This document shows positions 8,411 to 15,452 of a DNA stretch of 33,488 nucleotides, one piece after another. The stretch is from positions 1-33,488 of the forward strand of contig JAEEKM010000075.1 of the NCBI GenBank assembly GCA_016282455.1, written 5' to 3'. This stretch comes from Treponema sp. Lineage in GTDB: Bacteria; Spirochaetota; Spirochaetia; Treponematales; Treponemataceae. How positions within the stretch are numbered: the first letter of the stretch is position 1; every line of letters begins with the position of its first letter. Both the position numbers and the translations under genes were made by a program. Below the pieces are notes generated by a model. The model had not been told where the DNA came from. It did no database searches and saw only the letters and a list, made by a program, of their open reading frames with translations.

Positions 8411-9484
8411 ATGAAAGTCATTAAAAACATACTTTGTGCGGCAGGAATTATTATAGGTGCGGCTCTTGTATTATTTCTTCTGCTGGTTGCATTTCTTTCA
8501 ATCAGGGAATATAGGCCTGGAGAAATTGAAAAATCAAAAGTATCCGGAGGAATGAACCTCACAAAGCCCAAAGAAGGGGATGACATAAGCATTTTGCTGT
8601 GGAATATAGGCTACTGCGACCTGGGGAACAATGCAGATTTTTTCATGTCTTATGGTAAAAACATACGCTCAAGCAGTAAAGCCCGTGCAAAGGAAAATCT
8701 TTCTGAAATAATCAAATTCCTTAAAAGTGAAAACCCTGACGTAATCATGCTTCAGGAAATTGATTTGAACTCTACGCGTAGTTACCACATAAACCAGATG
8801 GAGACTGTAGGAAAGTCTATTCCTGAAAAAGCAAAAAGTTTTGCCTACAATTTTAATGTAGATTTTATTCCATACCCCATGCCTCCGATTGGAAAGGTAA
8901 GGTCTGGTCTTGCAACTTATGTTCCCTACCAGGTGACTGATGCTTACAGACAGGCATTACCTGTTCCCTTTAAGTGGCCCATACGTCTTGCAAACCTGAA
9001 ACGCTGTATGCTTGTAAACCGTATTCCGATTGAAGGAAGTGACAGGGAACTTGTTCTGATTAACCTGCATCTGGAAGCCTTTGACAATGGTGAAGGAAAA
9101 ATTGCCCAGACAAAAAAACTTCAGTCTGTTCTTGAAGCGGAATATGAAAAGGGAAATTATGTTATTGCAGGCGGAGACTATAATCAGGTTTTCTCAAATA
9201 CAGATGCCTCTATGTACACAAAAAAAGAAAACTGCTGGCAGCCGGGTGCACTTGATATAAATGACTTTAGTGACCACTGGCAGTTCAGGCAGGACAATAC
9301 CTATCCTACCTGCCGTTCAACAAATACCGTCTATGTTGGCGAAGAAAGAAACAAAATTCAGTATTACATGCTGGATGGTTTTATTGTTTCAGACAACATT
9401 ACCATTAAGTCAGTTGAAACACAAAATCTTGATTTTGTAAATTCCGATCACAATCCCGTGATTATGAGATTAACCCTCAATTAA
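8411..9484 (+). CDS. Membrane-anchored endonuclease/exonuclease/phosphatase (EEP) family protein, copy 1
   Basis: A 357-residue protein with an N-terminal hydrophobic helix (residues about 7-30) that should anchor it in, or carry it across, the inner membrane. The rest is a complete EEP fold (DNase I, sphingomyelinase and inositol-phosphatase superfamily): LLWNIGY (metal-site Asn), VIMLQEID (metal-binding Glu), INLHLEAFD, AGGDYNQ (Asp/Asn pair) and SDHNP near the C-terminus (catalytic Asp-His). All key residues are present, so it should be an active metal-dependent phosphodiesterase or phosphatase. Its substrate is not readable; nucleic acid, phospholipid and sugar phosphate are all known in the superfamily. 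The ribosome site before ATG 8411 is weak (GGGGG). It is followed 10 bases later by a close paralogue. Confidence 0.85.
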   Translation: MKVIKNILCAAGIIIGAALVLFLLLVAFLSIREYRPGEIEKSKVSGGMNLTKPKEGDDISILLWNIGYCDLGNNADFFMSYGKNIRSSSKARAKENLSEIIKFLKSENPDVIMLQEIDLNSTRSYHINQMETVGKSIPEKAKSFAYNFNVDFIPYPMPPIGKVRSGLATYVPYQVTDAYRQALPVPFKWPIRLANLKRCMLVNRIPIEGSDRELVLINLHLEAFDNGEGKIAQTKKLQSVLEAEYEKGNYVIAGGDYNQVFSNTDASMYTKKENCWQPGALDINDFSDHWQFRQDNTYPTCRSTNTVYVGEERNKIQYYMLDGFIVSDNITIKSVETQNLDFVNSDHNPVIMRLTLN

Positions 9485-9494
9485 AGGAGTGTTT

Positions 9495-10586
9495 ATGGAA
9501 AAAAAGAGAAGTGTCTTAAAAACCGTTCTCTGTGTGGCAGGCTGTGTACTTGCGGCCCTTATTGCATTTGCCGTTCTTGGACTCTGCTATCTTACAATCC
9601 GGGAATTCCGCCCCAAAGACAAAATGGGTGTTCCGGGAGTTTTCCCGTTAGAGTCTTCAGTAAGTGAAGTAAGTCTTGAAAAAGGAAAAGACCTCAGGCT
9701 GGTTACATGGAATATAGGTTACGGTGCACTTGGCAGTAAGGCTGATTTTTTCCTTGACGGAGGAAGCAGTGTAATTACTGCCACAAAAAAAGAAGTGGAA
9801 TGGAATATGGAAAATATTGCCGCTTCACTTAAAGACCTTAACCCGGACATTTTCTTTTTGCAGGAAATTGATTCAGATTCCACACGAAGCCACAAGGTAG
9901 ATGAACAGCTGGTAATGAGAGAGGCATTCCCCTCCTATTACAGTTCCTTTGCGGCAAATTACAAGGTGGATTTTATTCCATACCCCATGCCTCCTTTGGG
10001 AAAAGTGAATGCAGGTATTATGACCCTTTCCCGCTATGGCCTTTCCAGCGGAGAACGCATACAGCTCCCATGTCCTTTTAAGTGGCCTGTAAAAACCATA
10101 AACCTAAAGAGATGTCTCCTTGTAAATAGAATACCTGTTTCCGGGACTAACAGTGCACTTGTTCTTGTGAACCTTCATCTTGAAGCCTATGATTCTGGCG
10201 AAGGAAAAATTGCCCAGACAAAAATGCTTAAGGATTTTCTTGAAGCAGAAGTGAGCAAGGGAAACTATGTGATTGCAGGCGGAGATTTTAATCAGACTTT
10301 CTCGGGAACAAAAGTTCCATTTGTACTTGATGGAATGTGGAAACCCGGTTTGATTGAGGAGTCAGAATTTTCAACAGATCTGGCTTTTGTAATGGACAGT
10401 GATGTACCCAGCTGCCGTTCACTGGACAAAGCCTACGCCGGTCAGTCCAGGGAGGATTTTCAGTTTTACAATCTGGACGGCTTTATTATTTCAAAAAACA
10501 TTACAATCAAGTCTGCGGGAATTCATGACTATGATTTTACGTGGACAGACCACAACCCGCTTGTTGTTGATCTTGTGCTGAATTAG
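9495..10586 (+). CDS. Membrane-anchored EEP family protein, copy 2 (tandem paralogue)
   Basis: A 363-residue paralogue of the preceding gene with the same order: N-terminal membrane helix, LVTWNIGYG, IFFLQEID, VNLHLEAYD, AGGDFNQ and WTDHNP. The two share long identical stretches such as VDFIPYPMPP, GKIAQTK and GNYVIAGGD, so they come from a tandem duplication. A GTG at 9489 is in frame, but ATG 9495 is chosen because AAAGGAG (9483-9489), overlapping the stop codon of copy 1, lies 5 bases before it. All metal-site residues are kept in both copies. The last four bases overlap the convergent MarR-family gene, leaving no room for a terminator between them. Confidence 0.85.
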   Translation: MEKKRSVLKTVLCVAGCVLAALIAFAVLGLCYLTIREFRPKDKMGVPGVFPLESSVSEVSLEKGKDLRLVTWNIGYGALGSKADFFLDGGSSVITATKKEVEWNMENIAASLKDLNPDIFFLQEIDSDSTRSHKVDEQLVMREAFPSYYSSFAANYKVDFIPYPMPPLGKVNAGIMTLSRYGLSSGERIQLPCPFKWPVKTINLKRCLLVNRIPVSGTNSALVLVNLHLEAYDSGEGKIAQTKMLKDFLEAEVSKGNYVIAGGDFNQTFSGTKVPFVLDGMWKPGLIEESEFSTDLAFVMDSDVPSCRSLDKAYAGQSREDFQFYNLDGFIISKNITIKSAGIHDYDFTWTDHNPLVVDLVLN

Positions 10587-11038
10587 TCTTCAGACTGATT
10601 TTCTGTAAACCCTGCGAGAACCTTGTAGAGGAGGACGTAAAGTTTTTTTGCGTCTGCCTCAGACAGGTTCACGCACTGGGACATGGCGGCTGGAATTTTT
10701 AATGCAATTTCCTTCAGCTTTTCTCCCTGTGCAGTAATTTTTATAAGTACATTCCTTTCGTCCTTTTCCATGCGGGTTCTTGTAATGTAACCCTTCTGTT
10801 CAAGTTTTTTCAGCAGGGGAGTGAGGGTTCCGGAATCAAGGAAGAGGAATTTTCCCAGTTCCTTAACATTCATTTCCTTTTTATCCCAAAGCACCATCAT
10901 GGTAATGTACTGGGTGTAGGTTAAATCAAGTTCGTCGAGAAAAGGCTTATAGCGTTTAATGATTTCTTTTGAAGCGGCATAAAGCGGAAAACATATCTGA
11001 TTTTCAAGCTTAAGACAGTCGTATTTTGTCTGTTCCAT
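10583..11038 (-). CDS. ohrR: OhrR-type MarR family redox-sensing repressor
   Basis: A 151-residue winged-helix repressor. The N-terminus LENQICFPLYAASKEI carries Cys16 at the place of the reactive Cys15 of OhrR, and Tyr30 and Tyr41 match the two tyrosines that contact that Cys. The DNA-binding part has VKELGKFLFLDSGTLTPLLKKLEQ and the wing RTRMEKDERNVLI. OhrR represses until organic hydroperoxide or hypochlorite oxidises the Cys. The usual target, an ohr peroxidase gene, is not adjacent here. AAGGAG lies 9 bases before ATG 11038. Its own promoter is overlapped by AT-rich half-sites resembling OhrR boxes, so it is probably self-repressed. The OhrR subgroup call rests on the Cys/Tyr pattern; a generic MarR role is the alternative. 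Confidence 0.85.
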   Translation of the reverse strand: MEQTKYDCLKLENQICFPLYAASKEIIKRYKPFLDELDLTYTQYITMMVLWDKKEMNVKELGKFLFLDSGTLTPLLKKLEQKGYITRTRMEKDERNVLIKITAQGEKLKEIALKIPAAMSQCVNLSEADAKKLYVLLYKVLAGFTENQSED

Positions 11039-11063
11039 TTATTCAGGCTCCTTACACCTTATT

Positions 11064-11089
11064 ATTTAATTGCACACTATTAAATTGTA
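11064..11089. promoter_or_regulatory. Candidate OhrR/MarR operator
   Basis: Two similar half-sites, TTTAATTGCA (11065-11074) and TTAAATTGTA (11080-11089), 15 bases apart, with ATTTAAT/ATTAAAT also forming a 7-bp inverted repeat. They resemble the TACAATT-AAATTGTA type sites of OhrR. The second overlaps the -10 box of the repressor's own promoter. Confidence 0.5.
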
Positions 11090-11112
11090 GTATATAGAAC
11101 TCTGTTTGTCAA
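11084..11112 (-). promoter_or_regulatory. Promoter of the OhrR-type gene
   Basis: Minus-strand TTGACA (11107-11112), 17-base spacer, TACAAT (11084-11089). Near-consensus, with the -10 inside the candidate operator. Confidence 0.75.
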
Positions 11113-11139
11113 GGGTGAATTTTCTAAAAAAGTCTTGCC

Positions 11140-11168
11140 TTTACGAGAAAAGTGCAAGGTGGTATAAT
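11140..11168 (+). promoter_or_regulatory. Promoter giving a leaderless mRNA for the 11175 lipoprotein
   Basis: TTTACG (11140-11145), 17-base spacer, perfect TATAAT (11163-11168). Only 6 bases separate the -10 from ATG 11175 and no ribosome binding site is present. Confidence 0.6.
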
Positions 11169-11174
11169 CTACTC

Positions 11175-11657
11175 ATGAAAAAAATACTTACTCTGGCATT
11201 TGTTTTATCAGCAGCTTTTTCATTTTCTGCCTGCAGGTTAACAATGGCTGTGGTTGATATTGCTTCCAGTATGCCTTCTCCTGTAACAGTAAGTGTAATC
11301 GGGGGCAGCGTGCAAATTATAAGTGCGGGAAATTCAGACACAAAAGTTTCTTCTTCTGAAGCAATGCTTGTTATGCCGGAACAAAGTCTGGCCCTTAATA
11401 CAAAGAAAAATATTCAGGACAATGCAGAAAATGCTTTCATCTATTCGCATGATAAATCTTCAAGTCAGGTTTGTTCAGCCGGTGAAGTGTACACTTATGA
11501 TTTGAACAGGGGTGCATCCGTTACCCTTATGGTTCGTGCCCTGAATGAAGATGCACTTGTAGAAGTGAGTGGTCCTGGCAAAGAAGTGCAGCGTGTAGAG
11601 ATTTTACAAAGCGACATAATCGGTAAATCATTTTACTTTTCCAGACGGAATAAATAA
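11175..11657 (+). CDS. Small putative lipoprotein of unknown function
   Basis: A 160-residue protein starting KKILTLAFVLSAAFSFSAC, a signal peptide with a spirochaete-style relaxed lipobox (FSAC), so it is probably lipid-anchored. After the Cys it is mostly short polar and beta-prone stretches with no catalytic motif that I recognise. The frame is open upstream to 11106, but ATG 11175 is the only start that gives a signal peptide, and the -10 box at 11163-11168 rules out earlier starts. It ends 12 bases before the fused ECF transporter gene, so they are likely one operon. It lacks the multiple membrane helices expected of an ECF substrate-binding S component, so a direct role in substrate binding there is unproven. 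Confidence 0.65.
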   Translation: MKKILTLAFVLSAAFSFSACRLTMAVVDIASSMPSPVTVSVIGGSVQIISAGNSDTKVSSSEAMLVMPEQSLALNTKKNIQDNAENAFIYSHDKSSSQVCSAGEVYTYDLNRGASVTLMVRALNEDALVEVSGPGKEVQRVEILQSDIIGKSFYFSRRNK

Positions 11658-11669
11658 GGGGAATAATTC

Positions 11670-13802
11670 TTGCTTTCCCTGAATCATGTTTCCTATAGTT
11701 TTCCCCAGTCTCATGAAAATGCTTTAGAGGATATTTCCTTTTCGGTTAAAGCAGGGGAGTATATTGCCCTTGTGGGAACAAACGGTTCTGGAAAAACAAC
11801 CCTGTCCCGTCTTCTTGCGGGTTTTATTAAGCCTGACTCCGGTAGTCTCTGCATGGACGCTGACGTTCTTCCCGGAATTGTTTTTCAGCAGCCCAAGGAA
11901 CAGATTGTAGCAGGAGTTGTGGAAAGGGATACTGCCTTTGGACCGCAAAACCTTTCTCTTCCAAAATCAGAAATTGAACTCCGCACCATTGAATGTCTTT
12001 CGGTAGTGGGCATGGCAGACAGGGCTTCTTCCAGAACTTTTGAACTTTCTCTGGGACAGACGCAGCGCCTTGCCTTTAGCGGAATACTCGCTCTTTTTCC
12101 AGACCTTCTTATTCTTGACGAAGTAACTGCAATGCTTGACCCCAGGGCACGCAAAGAACTGGTGGAATTTATTGACCAGTGGAATACAAGGGGCCACACA
12201 ATAATTCACGTTACTCATGATGAAGATGAAGTGCTTCGGGCGCATAGAGTTCTTGTAATGGACATGGGAAAACTTGTCTTTGACGGAAGCAGCAGAGACT
12301 TTAAAAAAGATACGGGTTTGTTTGAAAATGTTTTTCCTTCACTGGAGATTGCAAAAAATAAAAATCAGGAAACTGAAAATAATGAAACAGTAAAAGAAAC
12401 TGCCCTTTGTGCAGAAGGACTTTCTTTTTCTTACCCTGACCGGGAAATTTTTTCTGACTTGAATTTTACTCTTGAAAAAGGAAGTCTTGTTGCCCTTACA
12501 GGACCGAGTGGCTGTGGAAAATCTACTTTACTGGAATGTCTTGCGGGGCTCCATGATGACATGAAAGGAAATGTTTTTTCAAAAACACGACCCGTACTTT
12601 CGCTTCAGGAAAGTGATGCTGCCCTGTTTGCTTCCTGTGCCGCAGATGACGTTGCCTTTGGGCCGGAAAACCAGGGACTAAAGGGAAAGGCATTACTCTC
12701 CCGTGTAAAAGAGAGCATGAAACTTGTGCAGCTTCCATTTAACGATTTTGCTGACAGAAATACATTCGGTCTCTCTGGCGGAGAAAAAAGAAAACTTTCT
12801 CTTGCAGGAATAATTGCCCTGGAAAGTGATGTCTATCTTTTTGATGAACCTACCTCTGCACTGGATGCCGCTTCCAGAAATGCAGTTTTGTCCACTCTCC
12901 GTTCCCTTGCAGATTCTGGAAAAACGGTTTTCTTCAGTACCCACCGCATGGAAGAAGCAGAAATTGCAGACAGGGAAATTAAATGGGAGTCTTTAATTCA
13001 CCACGAAAATACCAGTGAAGAAATTGCTGAGCAGTCTGAGAAAAAAAGTGAAGAATTAAAAGAACAAAAGCCTTTTGAAAATGCCGCTATGATCCGTAAA
13101 CTTGCAGCAGTGTCTGCTTCCTTAATGGCACCTGCAAAAGTTCCTGCTAGTCCTGTGAGTATTCTGCCCCCTCTTGCAAAGTGGCTGCTTTTTCTTGCCA
13201 TTGCCATTGCATCTTCTGTGGTTCAGGAAATCTGGCTCTGCGGACTAATGTTTGCCGTGAGTGTGCTTTATGTTCTTCTTGCCCGCTATCCCCTTAAAAA
13301 ACCCCTCTATGCCCTTTGGAAACTGCTGCCCTGGATTTTAGTTTTTGCCCTTCTGGGAATAGTTCTTCTGCCGCTTTCTGAAGGCGACCGCATTTTATGG
13401 AGCTGGAAAATATTTGCCCTTACGGACACAAAAATATTTCTTCTTGCCCGTGCATTTCTTCGTGCCGCTTCACTTATTTTTTCCATGGGAACTTTTCTTT
13501 TTACAACGGGGGAACGTGAAATTATGGACGGCATTTCCATGCTGCTTTATCCCCTTTCCCTTGTAAAAATTCCCGTGCGCTATGCCGTGCTTGTAGTTGG
13601 AATCATCTTCAGGTTCCTGCCCCTGCTCCTTGACGAAATGTGCGGCATTGTAAAAACACAAATGGTCCGCGGTTCTTTTGGAAAGGCAAAGGGACTTTCA
13701 AAAATAAAAAAACTCCTGCCGCTTTTTGTACCTCTCATGCTGCAAACCTTCCGCAAGGCAGAACAGCTGTCTGACGCATTAACGGCCAGGTATTTTAAGT
13801 GA
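11670..13802 (+). CDS. Fused ECF transporter energizing module (EcfA-EcfA'-EcfT in one chain)
   Basis: A 710-residue protein that combines what are normally three subunits. ABC ATPase 1 (about 1-225): Walker A GTNGSGKTT (36-44), signature LSLGQ in place of LSGGQ, Walker B LLILDE, H-loop HVTHDEDE. ABC ATPase 2 (about 245-440): GPSGCGKST (about 278-286), LSGGEKRKLSLAG, VYLFDEPTSALD, STHRMEEAE. A charged linker follows, then an EcfT/CbiQ-like membrane domain (about 485-710) with several helices and the two coupling motifs TQMVRGS and ALTARYF. ECF modules power uptake of vitamins or metal ions bound by small S proteins. No S component is nearby, so the substrate is unknown and it may serve S proteins encoded elsewhere. 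The start is TTG 11670, 9 bases after AAGGGG. A weak hairpin (GAGAAG/CTTCTC, 13805-13816) follows the stop. Confidence 0.88.
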   Translation: MLSLNHVSYSFPQSHENALEDISFSVKAGEYIALVGTNGSGKTTLSRLLAGFIKPDSGSLCMDADVLPGIVFQQPKEQIVAGVVERDTAFGPQNLSLPKSEIELRTIECLSVVGMADRASSRTFELSLGQTQRLAFSGILALFPDLLILDEVTAMLDPRARKELVEFIDQWNTRGHTIIHVTHDEDEVLRAHRVLVMDMGKLVFDGSSRDFKKDTGLFENVFPSLEIAKNKNQETENNETVKETALCAEGLSFSYPDREIFSDLNFTLEKGSLVALTGPSGCGKSTLLECLAGLHDDMKGNVFSKTRPVLSLQESDAALFASCAADDVAFGPENQGLKGKALLSRVKESMKLVQLPFNDFADRNTFGLSGGEKRKLSLAGIIALESDVYLFDEPTSALDAASRNAVLSTLRSLADSGKTVFFSTHRMEEAEIADREIKWESLIHHENTSEEIAEQSEKKSEELKEQKPFENAAMIRKLAAVSASLMAPAKVPASPVSILPPLAKWLLFLAIAIASSVVQEIWLCGLMFAVSVLYVLLARYPLKKPLYALWKLLPWILVFALLGIVLLPLSEGDRILWSWKIFALTDTKIFLLARAFLRAASLIFSMGTFLFTTGEREIMDGISMLLYPLSLVKIPVRYAVLVVGIIFRFLPLLLDEMCGIVKTQMVRGSFGKAKGLSKIKKLLPLFVPLMLQTFRKAEQLSDALTARYFK

Positions 13803-13869
13803 GAAGCTTTCTTCTCCGAAAAATTATTCAAATTTCTTCATTTTCTTGTATAAATATCCATGAAATTTA

Positions 13870-13898
13870 TTTACAAAGAGAATAAAATTTTCTATAAT
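13870..13898 (+). promoter_or_regulatory. Promoter of gdhA
   Basis: TTTACA (13870-13875), 17-base spacer, perfect TATAAT (13893-13898). Start near 13905, about 35 bases before ATG 13940. Strong, matching the high-expression codon use of gdhA. Confidence 0.75.
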
Positions 13899-13939
13899 TC
13901 CTTAGTTACTGTTGAAAGATACAGAACTAGGGGTTAATT

Positions 13940-15295
13940 ATGGATTTCAAAATTACCAATGACTATTGCAAGCGCGTATGGGATGATGTAAGCCAGCGCT
14001 ATGCAGACCAGGGGCACTTCCTGCAGGCTGTAGGTCTTGTGCTTGAGACAATTTCTCCCGTAGTGGCCAAGATGCCTGAGCTGGAGAAGTATGCAGTTCT
14101 GGAGCGTCTCGTTGAGCCAGAGCGTGTGATTATGTTCCGTGTACCTTGGACAGACGACAAGGGTAAGCCACATGTAAACCGTGGTTTCCGCGTTCAGTTC
14201 AACAGTGCAATCGGCCCCTACAAAGGTGGTCTTCGCTTTAGCCCCGAGGTAGGTCTTGATGTTCTCAAGTTCCTGGGCTTTGAGCAGATTCTTAAGAACA
14301 GTCTTACAACACTCCCCATGGGTGGCGGTAAGGGGGGGTCTGATTTTGACCCACACGGAAAGAGTGATGCAGAAGTTATGCGTTTCTGCCAGAGCTTTAT
14401 GACAGAGCTCCAGAGACACATTGGTGCTGATACAGATGTTCCTGCCGGTGACAAGGGTGTTGGTGGACGCGAAGTTGCCTGGATGTTCGGTCAGTACAAG
14501 AGACTCCGCAACGAGTACACTGGTGTTCTTACCGGTAAAGGTCTTGAGTTCGGTGGTTCACTTGTACGCCCTGAGGCTACAGGTTATGGTCTTATCTACT
14601 TTGCTGACTGCATGATGAAGCAGGTAGGAGACACTCTCGAAGGAAAGACTGCTATTGTTTCTGGTGACGGAAACGTTGCTCAGTTTGCTACAGAAAAGCT
14701 TATTCAGCTTGGTGCAAAAGTTCTTACTCTTTCTGACTCAACAGGATACATCTACGACGAAGAAGGAATTGACCAGAAGAAACTTGAGTACGTTAAGAAG
14801 TTCCGCGCAAAGAAGGAAAAGATTGACGCTTACGTTAAGAAATATCCAAAGGCAAAGTTCTACAAGGGACAGAAGCCATGGGGTGTTAAGGCTGACCTGG
14901 CATTCCCCTGCGCAACTCAGGATGAAATCTATCTTGAAGATGCAAAGAAACTTGTTGAAAACAAAGTAAAGCTTGTTGCCGAAGGTGCTAACATGCCAAC
15001 TCGTGCAGAGGCTATTGAATTCCTCCAGAAGAAGGGTGTAAAGTTCGCTCCTGGAAAGGCTTCAAATGCCGGTGGTGTTGCAGTTAGTGGTCTTGAAATG
15101 AGCCAGAACTCAGAGCGCCTCTCATGGAGCTTTGAGGAAGTAGATGCAAAACTCAAGGACATCATGACCAACATCCACAAGAATGCATGGGACACTGCAA
15201 AGAAGTATGCCACAGAAGGTGACTACGTAGCCGGTGCCAACATCGCAGGCTTCGTTAAGGTAGCCAAAGCAATGGTTGCTCAGGGCTTGGTATAA
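13940..15295 (+). CDS. gdhA: NADP-type glutamate dehydrogenase
   Basis: A 451-residue cytosolic hexameric enzyme that interconverts 2-oxoglutarate plus ammonia and glutamate. The substrate site block LPMGGGKGGSDFDPHGKSD (about residues 125-143) and the catalytic DVPAGDKGVGGREVAWMFG (about 166-184) are intact. The Rossmann motif GDGNVAQFATEKL (about 239-251) replaces the more common GSGNVA. Length and order fit the bacterial NADP-specific (GdhA) subgroup; cofactor preference is inferred from that. Codon use is more biased and GC content higher than in neighbouring genes, as expected of a highly expressed gene. It is monocistronic, with a strong promoter upstream and a terminator downstream. 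Its last 18 coding bases and the following 42 bases recur 87 bases downstream. Confidence 0.97.
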   Translation: MDFKITNDYCKRVWDDVSQRYADQGHFLQAVGLVLETISPVVAKMPELEKYAVLERLVEPERVIMFRVPWTDDKGKPHVNRGFRVQFNSAIGPYKGGLRFSPEVGLDVLKFLGFEQILKNSLTTLPMGGGKGGSDFDPHGKSDAEVMRFCQSFMTELQRHIGADTDVPAGDKGVGGREVAWMFGQYKRLRNEYTGVLTGKGLEFGGSLVRPEATGYGLIYFADCMMKQVGDTLEGKTAIVSGDGNVAQFATEKLIQLGAKVLTLSDSTGYIYDEEGIDQKKLEYVKKFRAKKEKIDAYVKKYPKAKFYKGQKPWGVKADLAFPCATQDEIYLEDAKKLVENKVKLVAEGANMPTRAEAIEFLQKKGVKFAPGKASNAGGVAVSGLEMSQNSERLSWSFEEVDAKLKDIMTNIHKNAWDTAKKYATEGDYVAGANIAGFVKVAKAMVAQGLV

Positions 15296-15422
15296 TTGTT
15301 AGACCAGGTAACCGCGAGAATTCGCAACAGCGGATTCTCGTTAAGCAAGCGCAGCTTGCGACTTGCTCAGGGATTGGTGTAATAGTTAACTAAAACAACT
15401 GCGAGAATACGCGACAGCGGAT
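15276..15422. repeat. Tandem duplication of the gdhA 3' end (two 60-base copies)
   Basis: Copy 1 (15276-15335) covers the last gdhA codons and downstream sequence; copy 2 (15363-15422) aligns without gaps, with 47 of 60 bases identical. Both encode Ala-Gln-Gly-Leu-Val-stop, with synonymous differences (GGC/GGA, GTA/GTG). Copy 1 also contains the hairpin CGAGAAT/ATTCTCG. Between the copies lies a small GC-rich hairpin, CGCA-GCT-TGCG. Confidence 0.75.
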
Positions 15423-15452
15423 GACCTCTTTTGAGGTTGTCCGCTTTTTTTT
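15416..15452 (+). terminator. Rho-independent terminator of gdhA
   Basis: AGCGGA-TGA-CCTC / GAGG-TTG-TCCGCT stem with a TTTT loop, followed by eight T (15445-15452). It overlaps the stop codon of the convergent carboxylesterase gene. Confidence 0.88.

Noticed and set aside
15276-15422. CRISPR array
   Set aside because: Only two imperfect 60-base repeats with a single spacer, and the first repeat includes gdhA codons.
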